Below are positions 11,538 through 22,640 of a stretch of DNA of 64,000 nucleotides, piece by piece. The stretch lies in assembly GCF_904849725.1 (NCBI RefSeq), contig NC_058520.1, positions 317,699,186-317,763,185 of the forward strand. The letters run 5' to 3'. The DNA comes from Hordeum vulgare subsp. vulgare (Eukaryota > Streptophyta > Magnoliopsida > Poales > Poaceae). Numbering within the stretch: position 1 is the first letter of the stretch; the number at the start of each line of letters is the position of its first letter. The position numbers and the translations under genes were made by a program. A model generated the notes under the pieces. That model was not told the DNA's origin. It saw only the letters and a program-made list of their open reading frames with translations, and did no database searches.

Positions 11538-12311
11538 ATGCCTGGTTGTCCTTCTCGTCAGGTGGTACGTCTGACCAGGTGCATTGATGTACCGGGTCAT
11601 ACGGCCATGCTGGTCAGGGTGATGTCGGTGTGCGGTTACCGCTGGTACCCCGAGTACACGGTAGAGGAACAGTACCGAGACTTCAACCAGAGCCAGTACA
11701 TCTGCACTGTTAGGGTATTTCCAGACTACCCTGGAGCGGAGAAGCCAATCCATTGGTCCTATGGGTTGGGGGTCACCGTTGACATGGCAGTACAGGATGC
11801 TGCCTATTCAATTCTGACCATTATGAGAGCGAGACATGCACTGTTGCAGAATTCAGAGTTCTGCTATGTTCCGGCCTCTCAGTCTGGTGAAGAGGGATAC
11901 CTCAGTGGAGTCTATTTTGATTCTTCTATGGAGGATCCACTTCTGCAGTCCACTGTTGAGATGCTAGAGAACAGAGACAAGGATGCTCGTGCTCTCCGCA
12001 TGGAGCTTTATGCTACCCGTGCCCGTCTGTGGACAGCTTTGATGCAGCTGGCACCGGTAGTCCAGACAGGGTATGGAGAGATGGAGATGCTCAATCCTGT
12101 TAGGACCCATCTTCCGGCTCACGTTGACTGGCCAGCTATAGGAGGAGTCACACCTCTTCGGGGACCCCTCTTACCACCAGTCAGGGGACCAAGGCCACAT
12201 CCGTGTCCTTACGGATCCCAGGGATCTCAGGCTAGAGTGTTTCCTGATCCGCAGGTTGAGCTTCCAGGTCATGGAGGTAACCTCTATGAGATGTTCTATG
12301 CGGATGCCTGA
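11538..12311 (+). CDS. ORF1 of Tekay T: 257-residue protein upstream of gag
   Basis: An intact 257-codon frame between the primer-binding site and gag. It carries no gag, protease or polymerase motif. Residues about 36-111 form a unit with two beta-like stretches and a helix (YICTVRVFP, then MAVQDAAYSILTIMRARH). A similar unit occurs in the minus-strand ORF of element R (58726 to 58448), where the corresponding segment is AMAIQHAAYDSLLRLRDRL. The alternating pattern and final helix recall a double-stranded-RNA-binding fold, but this is a shape guess, not a match. Residues about 130-172 look like a coiled coil. The C-terminal third is proline- and glycine-rich. The start is supported by the splice-acceptor-like sequence ending one base before the ATG. 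It could be an RNA-binding accessory protein of the element. Confidence 0.7.
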   Translation: MPGCPSRQVVRLTRCIDVPGHTAMLVRVMSVCGYRWYPEYTVEEQYRDFNQSQYICTVRVFPDYPGAEKPIHWSYGLGVTVDMAVQDAAYSILTIMRARHALLQNSEFCYVPASQSGEEGYLSGVYFDSSMEDPLLQSTVEMLENRDKDARALRMELYATRARLWTALMQLAPVVQTGYGEMEMLNPVRTHLPAHVDWPAIGGVTPLRGPLLPPVRGPRPHPCPYGSQGSQARVFPDPQVELPGHGGNLYEMFYADA

Positions 12312-12654
12312 GCTATGAGCGGAAGGATAGTATGGTAGTAGCCGTATGTTCATAGTCCTGCGTGACTTGTGGAGTATGGTAGTAATGTGAAACGAATTCC
12401 AGAGGCCTAGATAAATAATGTATAGGAAGCTTGTAAGCCTCTGATGAGTAGTTCCACCATTTCAGTAGTTTGCTCTTCGAGTAAGTTTGTACTGAACTAT
12501 GTAAGGGTGTGTATGAACCATGGTGTATATATAGCAGTTGCTTGTTACCATGTTGTTCGGATATTCATTTCCGCATTCCGTGTGTTCAGTACATTCTTAA
12601 TCCATAGTTAGTATTGATATGATATTGGTCTAAGCTATGAGTTTGTTTGTCAGG
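12312..12654 (+). other. ORF1-gag spacer with candidate splice acceptor
   Basis: No coding frame. It ends with CTAAG (12630-12634) and GTTTGTTTGTCAG (to 12653), a second branch-point and acceptor-like pair, one base before the ATG at 12655. Confidence 0.45.
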
Positions 12655-14073
12655 ATGGTGTTCACCAGGTTGAACCGTGCCCCTGCTCATGAGCAAGGTG
12701 AGGGTAGTCAAGCTTCGCAGGAAGACCTGCCTCACCCACCTTCTCTGGTAGAAGTGATGCTTGAGGCAGAAAGAAACAAAAGGGAGACCAACCGACTGTT
12801 AGAGCGTATTGAGCAGAATACGGCTCGACAACCTAGGAATGCTGCTGTGTCCCTCAATGACTTTGTGAAGCTGAATCCTCCAAAGTTTCATCATTCCGTC
12901 GATCCCCTCGACGCTGATGACTGGCTGTGCAGCATTTCACGCAAGATTCGCTCTGCGAATGTGTCTGAGGCCGACAAGGTGACCTTTGCGGCGTATTTCC
13001 TGGAGGGACCCGCCAATCTATGGTGGGAGAATTTTGAAGCTATGCGTCCCGCTGAACCAGTGGCCACATGGGCAGACTTCAGTGCAGCTTTTCGTCTGCA
13101 CCATATTCCAGAGGGCCTGATGGACAGAAAGAGAGAGGAGTTCTGTGCCTTCACTCAGGGCAAGTTGTCTGTGGATGCCTATAGCCGCGAGTTCGGTAAC
13201 CTCGCCCGCTATGCAACAGAGGAGGTATCTACTGACGCCAAGAAGCAAGCAAGATTCCGTAAGGGTCTGAGCCCTGAGCTCCGTCGAGATCTGCGCCTCC
13301 ATGAGTGTGCAAGCTTTCAAGCCCTGGTCAACAAAGCGATCAGTGCGGAGACTGGTCATACTGACTTCGAAGCCACAAGGAAGCACTCCCGTGACTTTGG
13401 CTCATCTTCTGGTTCCGCGTTTCAAAAACGCAGGTTGTGGGTTCCAAACAGTTCTCTGCCGCCAAGATACACTCTGAGGCCATCCTACGTGGCGCCTCAG
13501 ACGAATCAGGCCAACCCTCCATCAAAAGCTTATGGTGGTCCAGCTAGCAATGCTGCACCACGTGCCAACCAGGTGATATGCTACAAGTGTGGTGAACCAG
13601 GGCATTATTCCCGTGAGTGTCCTCAGAATGTGGGTGCCAAGCAACCCGGAAAATCCGTTGGGCAGGCCAAGTCGGGTAAAGCGTTTTATGTGAAGCCAAC
13701 TCCTGCACGTGGCCGTGTGAACTATGTGTCAGCAGAAGAAGCTGCAGAGGATCCCGACGTCATGCTGGGTACGCTTCTTGTTAATCATCACCCAGCGTCC
13801 GTTCTCTTTGACACTGGGTCTTCTCATTCCTTCATTTCAGAAAGTTATGCACAGTTGCATAACATGTCATTTTGTGATATGCCAATCCCATTGGTTGTCC
13901 AAACCCCTGGTAGTAAATGGCAAACCTCTAGGATAAACTATGGCAATGAAATTCTAGTAGACAGGCTAGTTTTTCTAGCCTCATTGATAGCATTGAAATC
14001 TTCGGATATTAATATCATCTTGGGCATGGACTGGATGTCAGCTCACTATGCCAAGATTGATACTCAATCTTGA
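12655..14073 (+). CDS. Gag-protease part of the Tekay T polyprotein
   Basis: The frame has ATGs at 12637 and 12655. I choose 12655 because a splice-acceptor-like sequence ends at 12653, which would remove the first ATG. A coiled stretch near the N-terminus precedes the retrotransposon gag domain (FHHSVDPLDADDWL through FRKGLSPELRRDL). A CCHC zinc knuckle follows (CYKCGEPGHYSREC), then an aspartic protease with the active-site motif FDTGSSHSFIS and the flap/end motif NIILGMDWM. Gag forms the particle and binds RNA; protease cleaves the polyprotein. The frame ends at an in-frame TGA (14071-14073), beyond which the same frame continues as pol, so the stop is most simply a nonsense mutation rather than a natural boundary. 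Confidence 0.88.
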   Translation: MVFTRLNRAPAHEQGEGSQASQEDLPHPPSLVEVMLEAERNKRETNRLLERIEQNTARQPRNAAVSLNDFVKLNPPKFHHSVDPLDADDWLCSISRKIRSANVSEADKVTFAAYFLEGPANLWWENFEAMRPAEPVATWADFSAAFRLHHIPEGLMDRKREEFCAFTQGKLSVDAYSREFGNLARYATEEVSTDAKKQARFRKGLSPELRRDLRLHECASFQALVNKAISAETGHTDFEATRKHSRDFGSSSGSAFQKRRLWVPNSSLPPRYTLRPSYVAPQTNQANPPSKAYGGPASNAAPRANQVICYKCGEPGHYSRECPQNVGAKQPGKSVGQAKSGKAFYVKPTPARGRVNYVSAEEAAEDPDVMLGTLLVNHHPASVLFDTGSSHSFISESYAQLHNMSFCDMPIPLVVQTPGSKWQTSRINYGNEILVDRLVFLASLIALKSSDINIILGMDWMSAHYAKIDTQS

Positions 14074-15996
14074 AATGTCCAGCTTACCCATCCCTCGGGT
14101 GAGATAGTAAATGTCTCTACTCGAGTTGCCAAATGCCAACTCTTTTCCCTAAATGCCAACCCTCTTCCGGAACTTGAAGACATTCCGGTAGTCCGTGACT
14201 TCCTGGATGTTTTTCCAGAGGAACTGCCAGGAATTCCACCTGACAGAGATGTAGAGTTTGTGATTGATCTTGCTCCGGGAACTGTCCCAATAGCCAGAAG
14301 ACCTTATAAGATGGCACCCCTAGAGCTAGCCGAACTTAAGAAGCAATTAGATGAGGCCTTGAACAAGGGTTTCATTCATCCTAGCTCTTCTCCTTGGGCT
14401 TGTCCCGTCCTCTTCGTCAAGAAAAAAGACGGAACGGATCGGATGGTTGTAGATTACCGACCAGTTAACCTGGTCACCATAAAGAACAAGTATCCGCTCC
14501 CCAGGATCAACGATCTGTACGATCAGCTCGCTGGATCCTCAGTCTTCTCCAAAATGGATTTGAGGTTGGGATACCATCAAATCAAGATTAAGAACGGGGA
14601 CATTCCAAAAACGGCCTTTGTTACTCGTTATGGCCAATATGAGTACACCGTTATGTCCTTCGGTTTAACCAATGCCCCAACCACCTTCTCTCGACTGATG
14701 AATTCAATCTTTATGGAGTATTTGGATAAATTCGTCGTAGTATACCTCGATGATATTCTCATCTACTCCAAGAATGAACAAGAACATGCCGAGCATCTAA
14801 GGCTGGTATTGATGAAACTTCGAGAGCATCGCCTTTATGCCAAATTTTCAAAATGTGAATTCTGGTTACCAGAAGTGACCTATCTAGGCCACGTAATCTC
14901 TGGTAAGGGTATTGCTGTCAATCCCGAGAGAGTTCAAGCTGTCCTTGATTGGACTCAGCCTGAATCGGTTAAGCAAGTTAGGAGTTTTCTTGGTCTAGCG
15001 AGCTATTGTCGCCGCTTCGTCGAGAATTTCTCTAAGGTTGCAAAGCCTCTGACTGAACTCCTCAAGAAGGATAAAAAGTTCGAGTGGACACCACAGTGTG
15101 AGCATAGTTTTCAGGAACTGAAAAGACGCCTGACTTCCGCACCTGTGTTACTACCACCAGATTTTTCTAACGACTTTGTTATCTATTGCGACGCCTCGCG
15201 ACAAGGATTAGGTTGCATTCTCATGCAAGATCGTCATGTGATCGCATACGCATCTCGACAGTTGCGCCCACATGAGGATAATTATCCCACACATGACCTT
15301 GAGCTTGCAGCTGTGGTCCATGCACTAAAAACCTGGCGACATTACCTTCTGGGTAATCATTGCGAAATATTCACTAATCACCAAAGTCTGAAATATATCT
15401 TCACCCAGCCGGATTTGAATCTCAGGCAAAGACGGTGGGTTGAGTTGATCTCGGATTACGACTTAGGGATAACTTACACCCCGGGGAAGGCCAATGTTAT
15501 GGCCGATGCACTAAGTCGTAAATCTTATTGTAACAATTTGATGCTACAACAAGGTCAACCACTTCTCCATGAGGACTTTCGGAGGTTGAACCTTCATATT
15601 GTTCCTCAAGGATTCCTTTCTACCCTGGTGGTGAAGCCTACTCTTAAGGATCAAATTATAGCTGGCCAAAAGCGTGACAAGGGTATATCACGGATCAAGG
15701 AGAATATTTTTAGCGGAAACGCTAAAGAATTTTCCATGAATTATCAAGGTGTGGTATTCTTCCAGAATCGTTTAGTGGTTCCTAAGAACCCACATCTAAG
15801 GCAGTTAATCCTTAAGGAGGCTCATGATTCCCCTCTCACCATTCATCCCGGTAGTACTAAGATGTATCAGGACCTACGCCAGAGATTCTGGTGGACTAGG
15901 ATGAAGAGAGAAATTGTTGAGTTCGTTGCTAACTGCGATGTTTGTCGTCGAGTTAAGGCAGAACATCAAAGGCTGCTGGCACCCTTCAACCTTTAG
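14074..15996 (+). pseudogene. Reverse transcriptase, RNase H and integrase N-terminus of Tekay T
   Basis: In the same frame as gag after the TGA. The reverse transcriptase runs from about 14260: [38 protein letters not shown] and the catalytic [12 protein letters not shown]. RNase H follows with [10 protein letters not shown] and [12 protein letters not shown]; the third carboxylate position reads FTNHQSLKY where the family normally has Asp, so RNase H is probably inactive. The HHCC zinc-binding region of integrase follows ([12 protein letters not shown], then [11 protein letters not shown]). The frame then fails: one base is missing near 15980-15985, producing a TAG at 15994-15996. The protein would copy element RNA into DNA. 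Breaks: upstream TGA, RNase H substitution, frameshift. Confidence 0.88.
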
Positions 15997-17099
15997 CTAT
16001 TCCTGAATGGAAATGGGATAAAGTTAGCATGGATTTCATTACCGGATTTCCCAAGACCAAGAAAGGAAATAATGCTATCTTTGTGGTCATTGACCGTCTT
16101 TCCAAAGTGGCTCATTTTCTTCCTGTTCGTGAGAGTATAACAGCTAGCCAGCTAGCAGAGTTATATATCTCTCGAATAATGTCTCTTCATGGTGTTCCCC
16201 TGGAAATTAACTCGGACCGTGTAAGTATCTTTACTTCTCGCTTCTGGGAAAGTTTTCAGAATGCCATGGGGACTCACTTATCTTTTAGCACTGCTTTCCA
16301 TCCTCAATCAAGTGGTCAAGTAGAAAGAGTGAATAAAATTCTAGAAGATATGCTCCGAGCTTGTGTTATATCGTTCGGTATGAATTAGGAGAAGTGTCTT
16401 CCATTCGCCGAATTCGCTTATAACAACAGTTATCAATCAAGCTTGGGCAAAGCCCCTTTTGAAGTTCTCTATGGACGAAGATGTCGAACACCTCTTAATT
16501 GGTCAGAAACCGGAGAGAGGCAACTCTTTGGCCCGGACATGATCCAGGATGCAGAAGAGCAGGTTCGCATTATTCGTGAAAAGTTGAAAACAGCCCAGTC
16601 TCGTCAAAAGAGCCAATATGATCGTCATCATAAGGCTGTGACCTTTGAAGTTGACGAGAAGGCTTACCTTCGGGTTACACCTTTGAAGGGTACCCATCGT
16701 TTCGGTATCAAGGGCAAGTTGGCTCCTCGTTACATTGGACCTTTTCGCATTCTTGCCAAACGAAGAGAAGTTGCCTACCAGTTGGAACTTCCTCTGCATC
16801 TTTCCAAGGTTCGTGATGTTTTCCACGTCTCGCAACTCAGGCGTTGCTTTTCGGATCCTATCCGTGAAGTGGACCACGAAACGCTTGATCTACAAGATAA
16901 CCTTTCTTACCGAGAATACCCTGTGCGTATTCTTGATCAAGCTGAGCGTACCACTCGACGTCGAAACCTCAAGTTTCTTAAAGTTCAATGGTCAAATCAT
17001 TCTGAAAAGGAGGCAACTTGGGAAAGAGAGGATCGTCTCCGACTCGAATATCCTGCATTATTCCCGACGACTTCTAAATCTCGGGACGAGATTCTTTGA
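15997..17099 (+). pseudogene. Integrase core and chromodomain of Tekay T
   Basis: Continues pol in the frame reached by the one-base loss. The integrase catalytic core is visible: MDFITGFPK (first Asp), INSDRVSIFTSRFW (second Asp; the residue after DR is Val where Gly is usual) and SGQVERVNKILEDM (Glu). A TAG at 16386-16388 replaces the Trp expected before EKCLPFAEFAYNNSY, probably by a G-to-A change. The C-terminal part includes GKAPFEVLYGRRCRTPL, KLAPRYIGPF and, near the end, a chromodomain (PVRILDQAERTTRRR, VQWSNHSEKEATWE). The chromodomain places the element in the chromovirus clade and would direct integration to particular chromatin. Confidence 0.88.
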
Positions 17100-17111
17100 G
17101 TGGGGGTGAGT
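17098..17111 (+). other. Polypurine tract of Tekay T
   Basis: GAGTGGGGGTGAG lies directly before the 3' LTR start and overlaps the end of pol. Confidence 0.8.
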
Positions 17112-20100
17112 TGTCACATCCCTAACCCTTAAGCAAGATAGCATTGTGCTCATGTCTTCTTTGCATTTGCATCTAAGAAGTTTCAACAAAAACAACAAAG
17201 TGGCAAAGGAAAAACTCAAAACCCTAGCCACCATTTCAATTAAAGGAAATTTCAAACTAGTTCAAATCAATGAACCCAAAATGGCCTCAAGAAATGTTCA
17301 AACTTTCTGATAAATCATGAAAGTAAATGAGCATTGGAGAAAACTATTTTCTTGGCACTTTAAGCATTTTAAATAAATGCTAAAGCCACTGGTTTCAAAT
17401 TTAAAAATTGAAATCAGAAACTATAATTTTCCAAAAATGTTGAAAGTCTTGGAAATGAGTGGGGATATTATAACAAATATTTCAGGAGGTCTAAAATAGT
17501 TTTTACTTTTTGGTTTGGAGCTGAAATAATTAGCTAACCAATAAATAGCAAAACAGAAAAACAAAAAAAACAGAAGAAAAAGGAAAAGAGTTGTCGCCTA
17601 AGCCGGCCCGGCCCATCTCCCCGCTCGTCCCCTCCCTCGCGCCAGTAGGCAGCAGGAGGTGGCCGCCGCCTCCTCCGGCGCGGCCACGCACCTGCGTGCC
17701 TGCCTGGCCGCCGGTTCGCGCTGGCGACGACGGGGATAAGCTCCCCAGAGCTTCCCCTATACATTCCCCGCCTCGGTTCTTCCCCTCCTCCCGGATCTCC
17801 TCCTTCTCCCTGCTGCCGCCATTAGAGCCGAGCTCGAGCTCGAGCTGGCCGTGCCCCTGGCCATAGGAACCCCTCCCAGAGCACGCCATTAGCTCCGCCT
17901 CGTCGCCCTGGTCATCTCTGCAGAAGCCTAAGCTTCCTCGAGCCCTGCAACGCCCGCAACGCCGTCGTCTTCCTCCTCCGGCTGCCGGACCTCTCCCGTC
18001 GATTCGTCGCCCGCAGTCCTTCCCCGAGCCGTCTGAGCTCTGCCCTGCACTCCCTGTGAGCATGCGGTCGTTTTCCCTAGGTTTTCCCCGTTGATCCCCT
18101 CCTCTAGCCCTAGTTTCACCGGAGCCCGACGAGGACCGCCGCTGCCGCTCGTCGCCGGTAGCCCTCCGATGTCCAGTTCGTCCTCCCGAGAGCACCAGCA
18201 GCTCCAGGACGACGCGTAGATGCCGTAGCAGCTAAGAACTGAGCGTGGATCCCTCTGATTCAAAGCCCCCGACGACGCCCGAGCTTCGGCCGCCGCTCCG
18301 GCTCGTCGCCGACGCCTCTTCTGGCGACCCTAGCCTCCCCAGATGGTCCTGCCAGATCGGCCACTTCGCGAGGATGCTGTAGCTGCAAACCGCGTGCGTT
18401 TTGGTGCTGTGCAGCGCCGTCTAGGTCGCCTCCGTCGAGCCCTCCGCCGCGGGTCTGGTCGCCGGCGACCACCCTCCGGTGGCCGTCGACGTGGCCGACC
18501 ATTAGGGCGTAATCGCTCACCCCTCAGTCGCTGACAGAGGGCCCCACGCCTGGTCAAACCCCAATTAGGGGCTGGTCAGCGCGGGATTAGTCCCAGAGAG
18601 GCTGACCAGTGGGCCCCCCTGTCAGGTTTGACCTGCACAGGTCGGCTGACCTGCTGACGTCAGCCTGATGCAATAAATGGAATTTCCAGTATAAAAATAA
18701 TTCAGGAAATTGCTAAAAATTGCAAAAATCATAGAAATTAATCTGTAACTCAAATGAAAATAAATTATATATGAAAAAGTATCAGAAAATTTCAAGGATT
18801 CTGATTATACTATTTTCAACTATGTTTGAAAAAGTTACAGGACCCTAATTTGTGAAATAAGGAATAATTCAATTCTTTAATCACTTTATAAATGGAATTT
18901 GCAAAAATATCCAAATTTCATTATAAATACAATGATCACACACTGCCCTAGATATAAATCAGTACCATAACATGACATTTCATGCATGTTGACATTAGGT
19001 TGATCTGAGCATCAGGTCGAATCAATTGAACCGGTATCCGAGAATACCCGTTTGAATTGCTATTCGAATGTGATTCAAATCAACTCTAAACCTAAAACAT
19101 CTTGATTATAATAACCTATCACTTGCATTCTCATGCCATGCTCATGCATCATTTTGATTGCATATGTTTGTTATTGAATGTTGCCATTCATTTCGGTAGG
19201 CTCCGCACCCCCAGATTCCACCGAATATCCGTCTGACGGATATCGTTCCTCCTTTGAGCAACAAGGCAAGCAACCCTTTTGATCATCACGATAACTCCTA
19301 TGTTCTTGCTCCTGCACCTATTTATTGCATTAGGATCAAATGCTTCAACTGCTTTTGCCACGATAGTTGGACCCACTTCCTTTGCATGACTTAACCTTGT
19401 CACAGTAAATAGCCGAACCTTGCAACCTAGCATACCTGGTAGTTGCTTGAGCTATGATGTGCTTTATCCTGCTATGCATGCTATGCTTAGAGTTGTGTAT
19501 GGTCTGTCATCTGGGAGATGAACAGAAATGTGGAATGTGTTCGGTGAGCAAAGGTCGTGTGTTGAACTTGATTTGGTAAAGGTACCGGTGAAAGGGTGTG
19601 TAGGAGTACATGGCGGGTTGTTTCATTGGAACCGTCCTTAGGAACTGAGTTCCGTGTATGTAATCCAAGACTAGATACTACCACATGCTGGGCCCTGAAA
19701 TATGACCCCGCTCGGCCTATTAATCACGTAGTACTCGGTCCAGGAGTTGCAAGTAGTTTCTGGTGTTTATAGTAATGCTGGAGGCCGTGCATGGTGCTGA
19801 CCTGAGAGGTGGACCGTGATGCGGTAGGCAGTGGCACGATGTACCAAGTGGCACCCGGATGGTGGGCTTGGGAACCCTGCGCACATCGTTTGAGGCCGTG
19901 GCGGAAACCTCGGCCGGACTTCCGTACGGGTTACTCTCAGATAGGCGATAAACCTGGACTAGGTACTAGTGTGGTTAACGGTCGTGGCCGACTCCCTCTC
20001 TGGGCTTCCGCTTGAGGGTTGCCGAGGTGCATGACATGCACATGGCGATAAGTGGCGGGAGCGTGTGTGACGAAGTACACCCCTGCAGGGTTATGATCTA

Positions 20101-21264
20101 TTCGAATAGCCGCGTCCGCGGATATGGACTACTTGGAGACATATGTTGTTCATAGATAACTTCAATGGCTACTCATAAAATTGTCAAGATAAGCGTGAGT
20201 GTCGTGGACGGCATTTCCGTATGGAGACGGAATGATTCCACGACAGTGTATTGTTGTGGTGTTAGTGGACTCGTGTGCGAGAAATCAAGTTGTCAAAACT
20301 AATTTCAAAAAGCAAGTTGTCTAGCCACGAGTCAAATGCTGGCTTCCCGCATGAAACCCCACAATACCTTTTGATACCTTGCATGAGTAGTTAGTTCTCC
20401 TAAAGTCTTGCTGAGTACCTTTGTACTCATGTTTGTTTAATAAATGTTGCAGAGGTTGCTAATGACCCTAATGGAGGGTTCTTCATAGACATCGACGACG
20501 ACGAGTAGCTGGTGTCCCAGCTACGATCTGGCCCTACGTCGGCTCTGTAGTATAGTCAGGCCATGTGCCTTCTAGTTGCTCTGTGTGTACCCAGACAGTT
20601 TATAACTCTTCCGCTGGCTTGTAATTGTATGACTGCTATTATGGGTCGAGAGACCCTTAATGTGTAATATTATGTGTGTGGCTCTTCCGAGCCTCTTAAA
20701 TAAAGCTTGTATGGTTATGGTTATGTTGTGATGCCATCGATGTATCTATACATATCGGTATGCCATGCGTACGTGTGTCGTACTTGATATGTATGGGGTT
20801 CGAATACCTAGTCGTGAACTTTAGTAGCACTCCTTACAAGGAAATGCCCCTTTGTGATCCAACGAGCCTTGGTAGTTCACTACTGCTCCGGACACATTGG
20901 TTGACCGGCATGTGTCCTTCTTAGCTGCTGTGTCTGTCCCCTTTGGGGAAATGTCACGCGACGTAATGGAGTCCTTGTAGCTTGCTACGACTCATCTACG
21001 TTCGTTGGTGACCGACACCTGCTTTGTTGGGTCATGTATGCCTGTCCTTGTGCGGAACTGCCACTTTGGTTTATGACTAGACATGTCGATCCGGGTTCTT
21101 TGACATTGGATTGCTAGCGACACTATCGCATACGTGAGTCAAAAGACGCAAATGGTCCCGGCTAAGGTAAGGCTGCAGCCGTGGAGTTAACCGTGCGTGA
21201 GACCACAAAGTGATGCGATGTGTTACAGGCTGGATTCCTATGGCTTAGGATCGGGGTCCCGACA
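17112..21264 (+). repeat. Tekay T 3' LTR
   Basis: 4,153 bp with the same ends as the 5' LTR. A 4-bp absence near 17593 and scattered substitutions, mostly in the G+C-rich block, separate the two. Confidence 0.92.
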
Positions 21265-21450
21265 GCGTTGGTATCAGAGCCTGACTGACTGTAGGATTAC
21301 TAAGCCAAACTGGTCGAAGTTGAGTCTAGAATTTCTTAGTTATATATAGGGGAATTGTTTGTGGAAGGGAACGTAACACTCTTGTTCTCTGCTCAAGATA
21401 TTCTATCCTGGTCATCCTCGTCTTTTCCGCGGGAATTAAGGACTAGATTT
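21265..21450 (+). repeat. Second copy of the Tekay T leader after the 3' LTR
   Basis: 186 bp nearly identical to 11103-11288, including an intact primer-binding site, directly after the 3' LTR. It stops abruptly at copia-1 sequence. A normal insertion ends at the LTR, so this marks recombination between elements or the remains of a tandem LTR-internal-LTR array. Confidence 0.88.
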
Positions 21451-22640
21451 ATTCAAGCAAATAGAATAACCATTATTCTCTTTAAATGAATAATCGTATT
21501 GCAATAAACATGATCTAATCATGTTAATGCTCAACGCAAACACCAAATAACAATCATTTAGGTTTAACACTAATCCCGATGGTAGAGGGAGCCTGCGATG
21601 TTTGATCACATCAACCTTAGAATTACTTCCAACACACATAGTCACCTCACCCTTGCTAGTATCCATTTAATCCGTAGCTATAATTTCGAGTTACTAACAC
21701 TTAGCAACTGAACCGGTATCTAATACCCTGGTGCTACTAGGATTACTAGTAAGGTAGACATCAATATCAGGTATATCTAATATACTTTTGTCGACTTTGC
21801 CAGCCTTCTTATCTACCAATATCTAGGGTAGTTCCGCCTCACTAACCGTTCCCCTCATAACAGAAGCACTTAGTCTCGGGTTTGGGTTCATCCTTGGGTT
21901 TCTTCACTAGAGGAGCAACTGGTTTACCATTTTATGAAGTATCCCTTCTTGCCCTTTCCCTTCTTGAAACTAGTGGTTTTACTAACCATCAACAATTGAT
22001 GCTCCTATTAGATTTCTACTTTCGTGATGTCAAACATCATGAATATCTTAAGGATCATCATATCTATCCTTGATATGTTATAGTTCATCACGAAGCTCTA
22101 GTAGCTTGGTGGCAGTAACGTTGAAGAACCATCACTATCTCATCTGGAAGATTAACACCCACTCGATTCAAGCGATTGTAGCAGTCACACAATCTGAGCA
22201 CATGCTCAACGATTGAGCTTTTCTCCCTTAATTTGTAGACAAAGAATCTTGTCGGAGGTCTCATACCTCTCAACAAGGCCACGAGCATGAAATCCCAATT
22301 TCATCTCTTGGAACATCTCGCATGTTTCGTGATGTTCAAAATGTCTTTGGTGCCTCAATTCTAAGTCGTTTAAGCATTACACATTGAACTATCATGTAGT
22401 CATTAAAAACCGTGTATGTTAGATGTTCGCAACATCCACAGATGCCGCTCGAAGTTCAGCACACCGAGCGGTGCATTAAGGACATAAGCCTTCTGCACAA
22501 CAATCACGACAATCCTCAGTTTATGGACCCAGTCCGCATAATTGCTATTATCATCTTTCAACTGAATTTTCTCTAGGAACATATCAAAAATAGTAGAGCT
22601 ACAACGCAAGCTACAACATAATTTGCAAAGACCTTTTGAC
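21451..22640 (-). pseudogene. Copia-1 gag and protease remnant
   Basis: Minus-strand remnant. Gag starts near 22609 (FLEKIQLKDDNSNYADWVHKL, read in two parts, and KAYVLNAPLG), continues at 22288-22088 (FFVYKLREKSSIVEHVL and NRLNRVGVNLPDEI), and reaches the protease-downstream region at 21666-21451 (GEVTMCVGSNSKVDVI and LPSGLVLNLNDCYLV, then YSFKENNGYSI). Frames are broken by many stops and small deletions. The sequence ends where Tekay T begins; the next copia-1 residues, about 43 codons judging from copia-2, are absent. Confidence 0.8.

Larger units (their letters stand above)
6946..21450 (+). mobile_element. Tekay/Del-type chromovirus T with an extra partial internal repeat
   Basis: A plus-strand gypsy element: 5' LTR 6946-11102, primer-binding site 11107-11118, an extra ORF, gag-protease, reverse transcriptase-RNase H, integrase with chromodomain, polypurine tract, 3' LTR 17112-21264. 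After the second LTR the first 186 internal bases are repeated (21265-21450), then copia-1 resumes. The element lies in copia-1 between the protease and pre-integrase regions, with about 130 bp of copia-1 missing at the junction. No 5-bp target duplication can be found because the right end is not an LTR end. The two LTRs look only about 1-2% different in stretches compared by eye, so T is one of the younger insertions here. Confidence 0.88.

Noticed and set aside
12277..12653. Possible intron fusing ORF1 to gag (donor GAG/GTAACC at 12276/12277)
   Set aside because: Joining 12276 to 12654 leaves gag out of frame with ORF1, so a fusion protein is not supported; the LTR donor fits better.
16503..17255. 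Open frames of 124, 124 and 65 codons overlapping integrase
   Set aside because: They are other-frame or opposite-strand shadows of the recognised integrase and LTR sequence.
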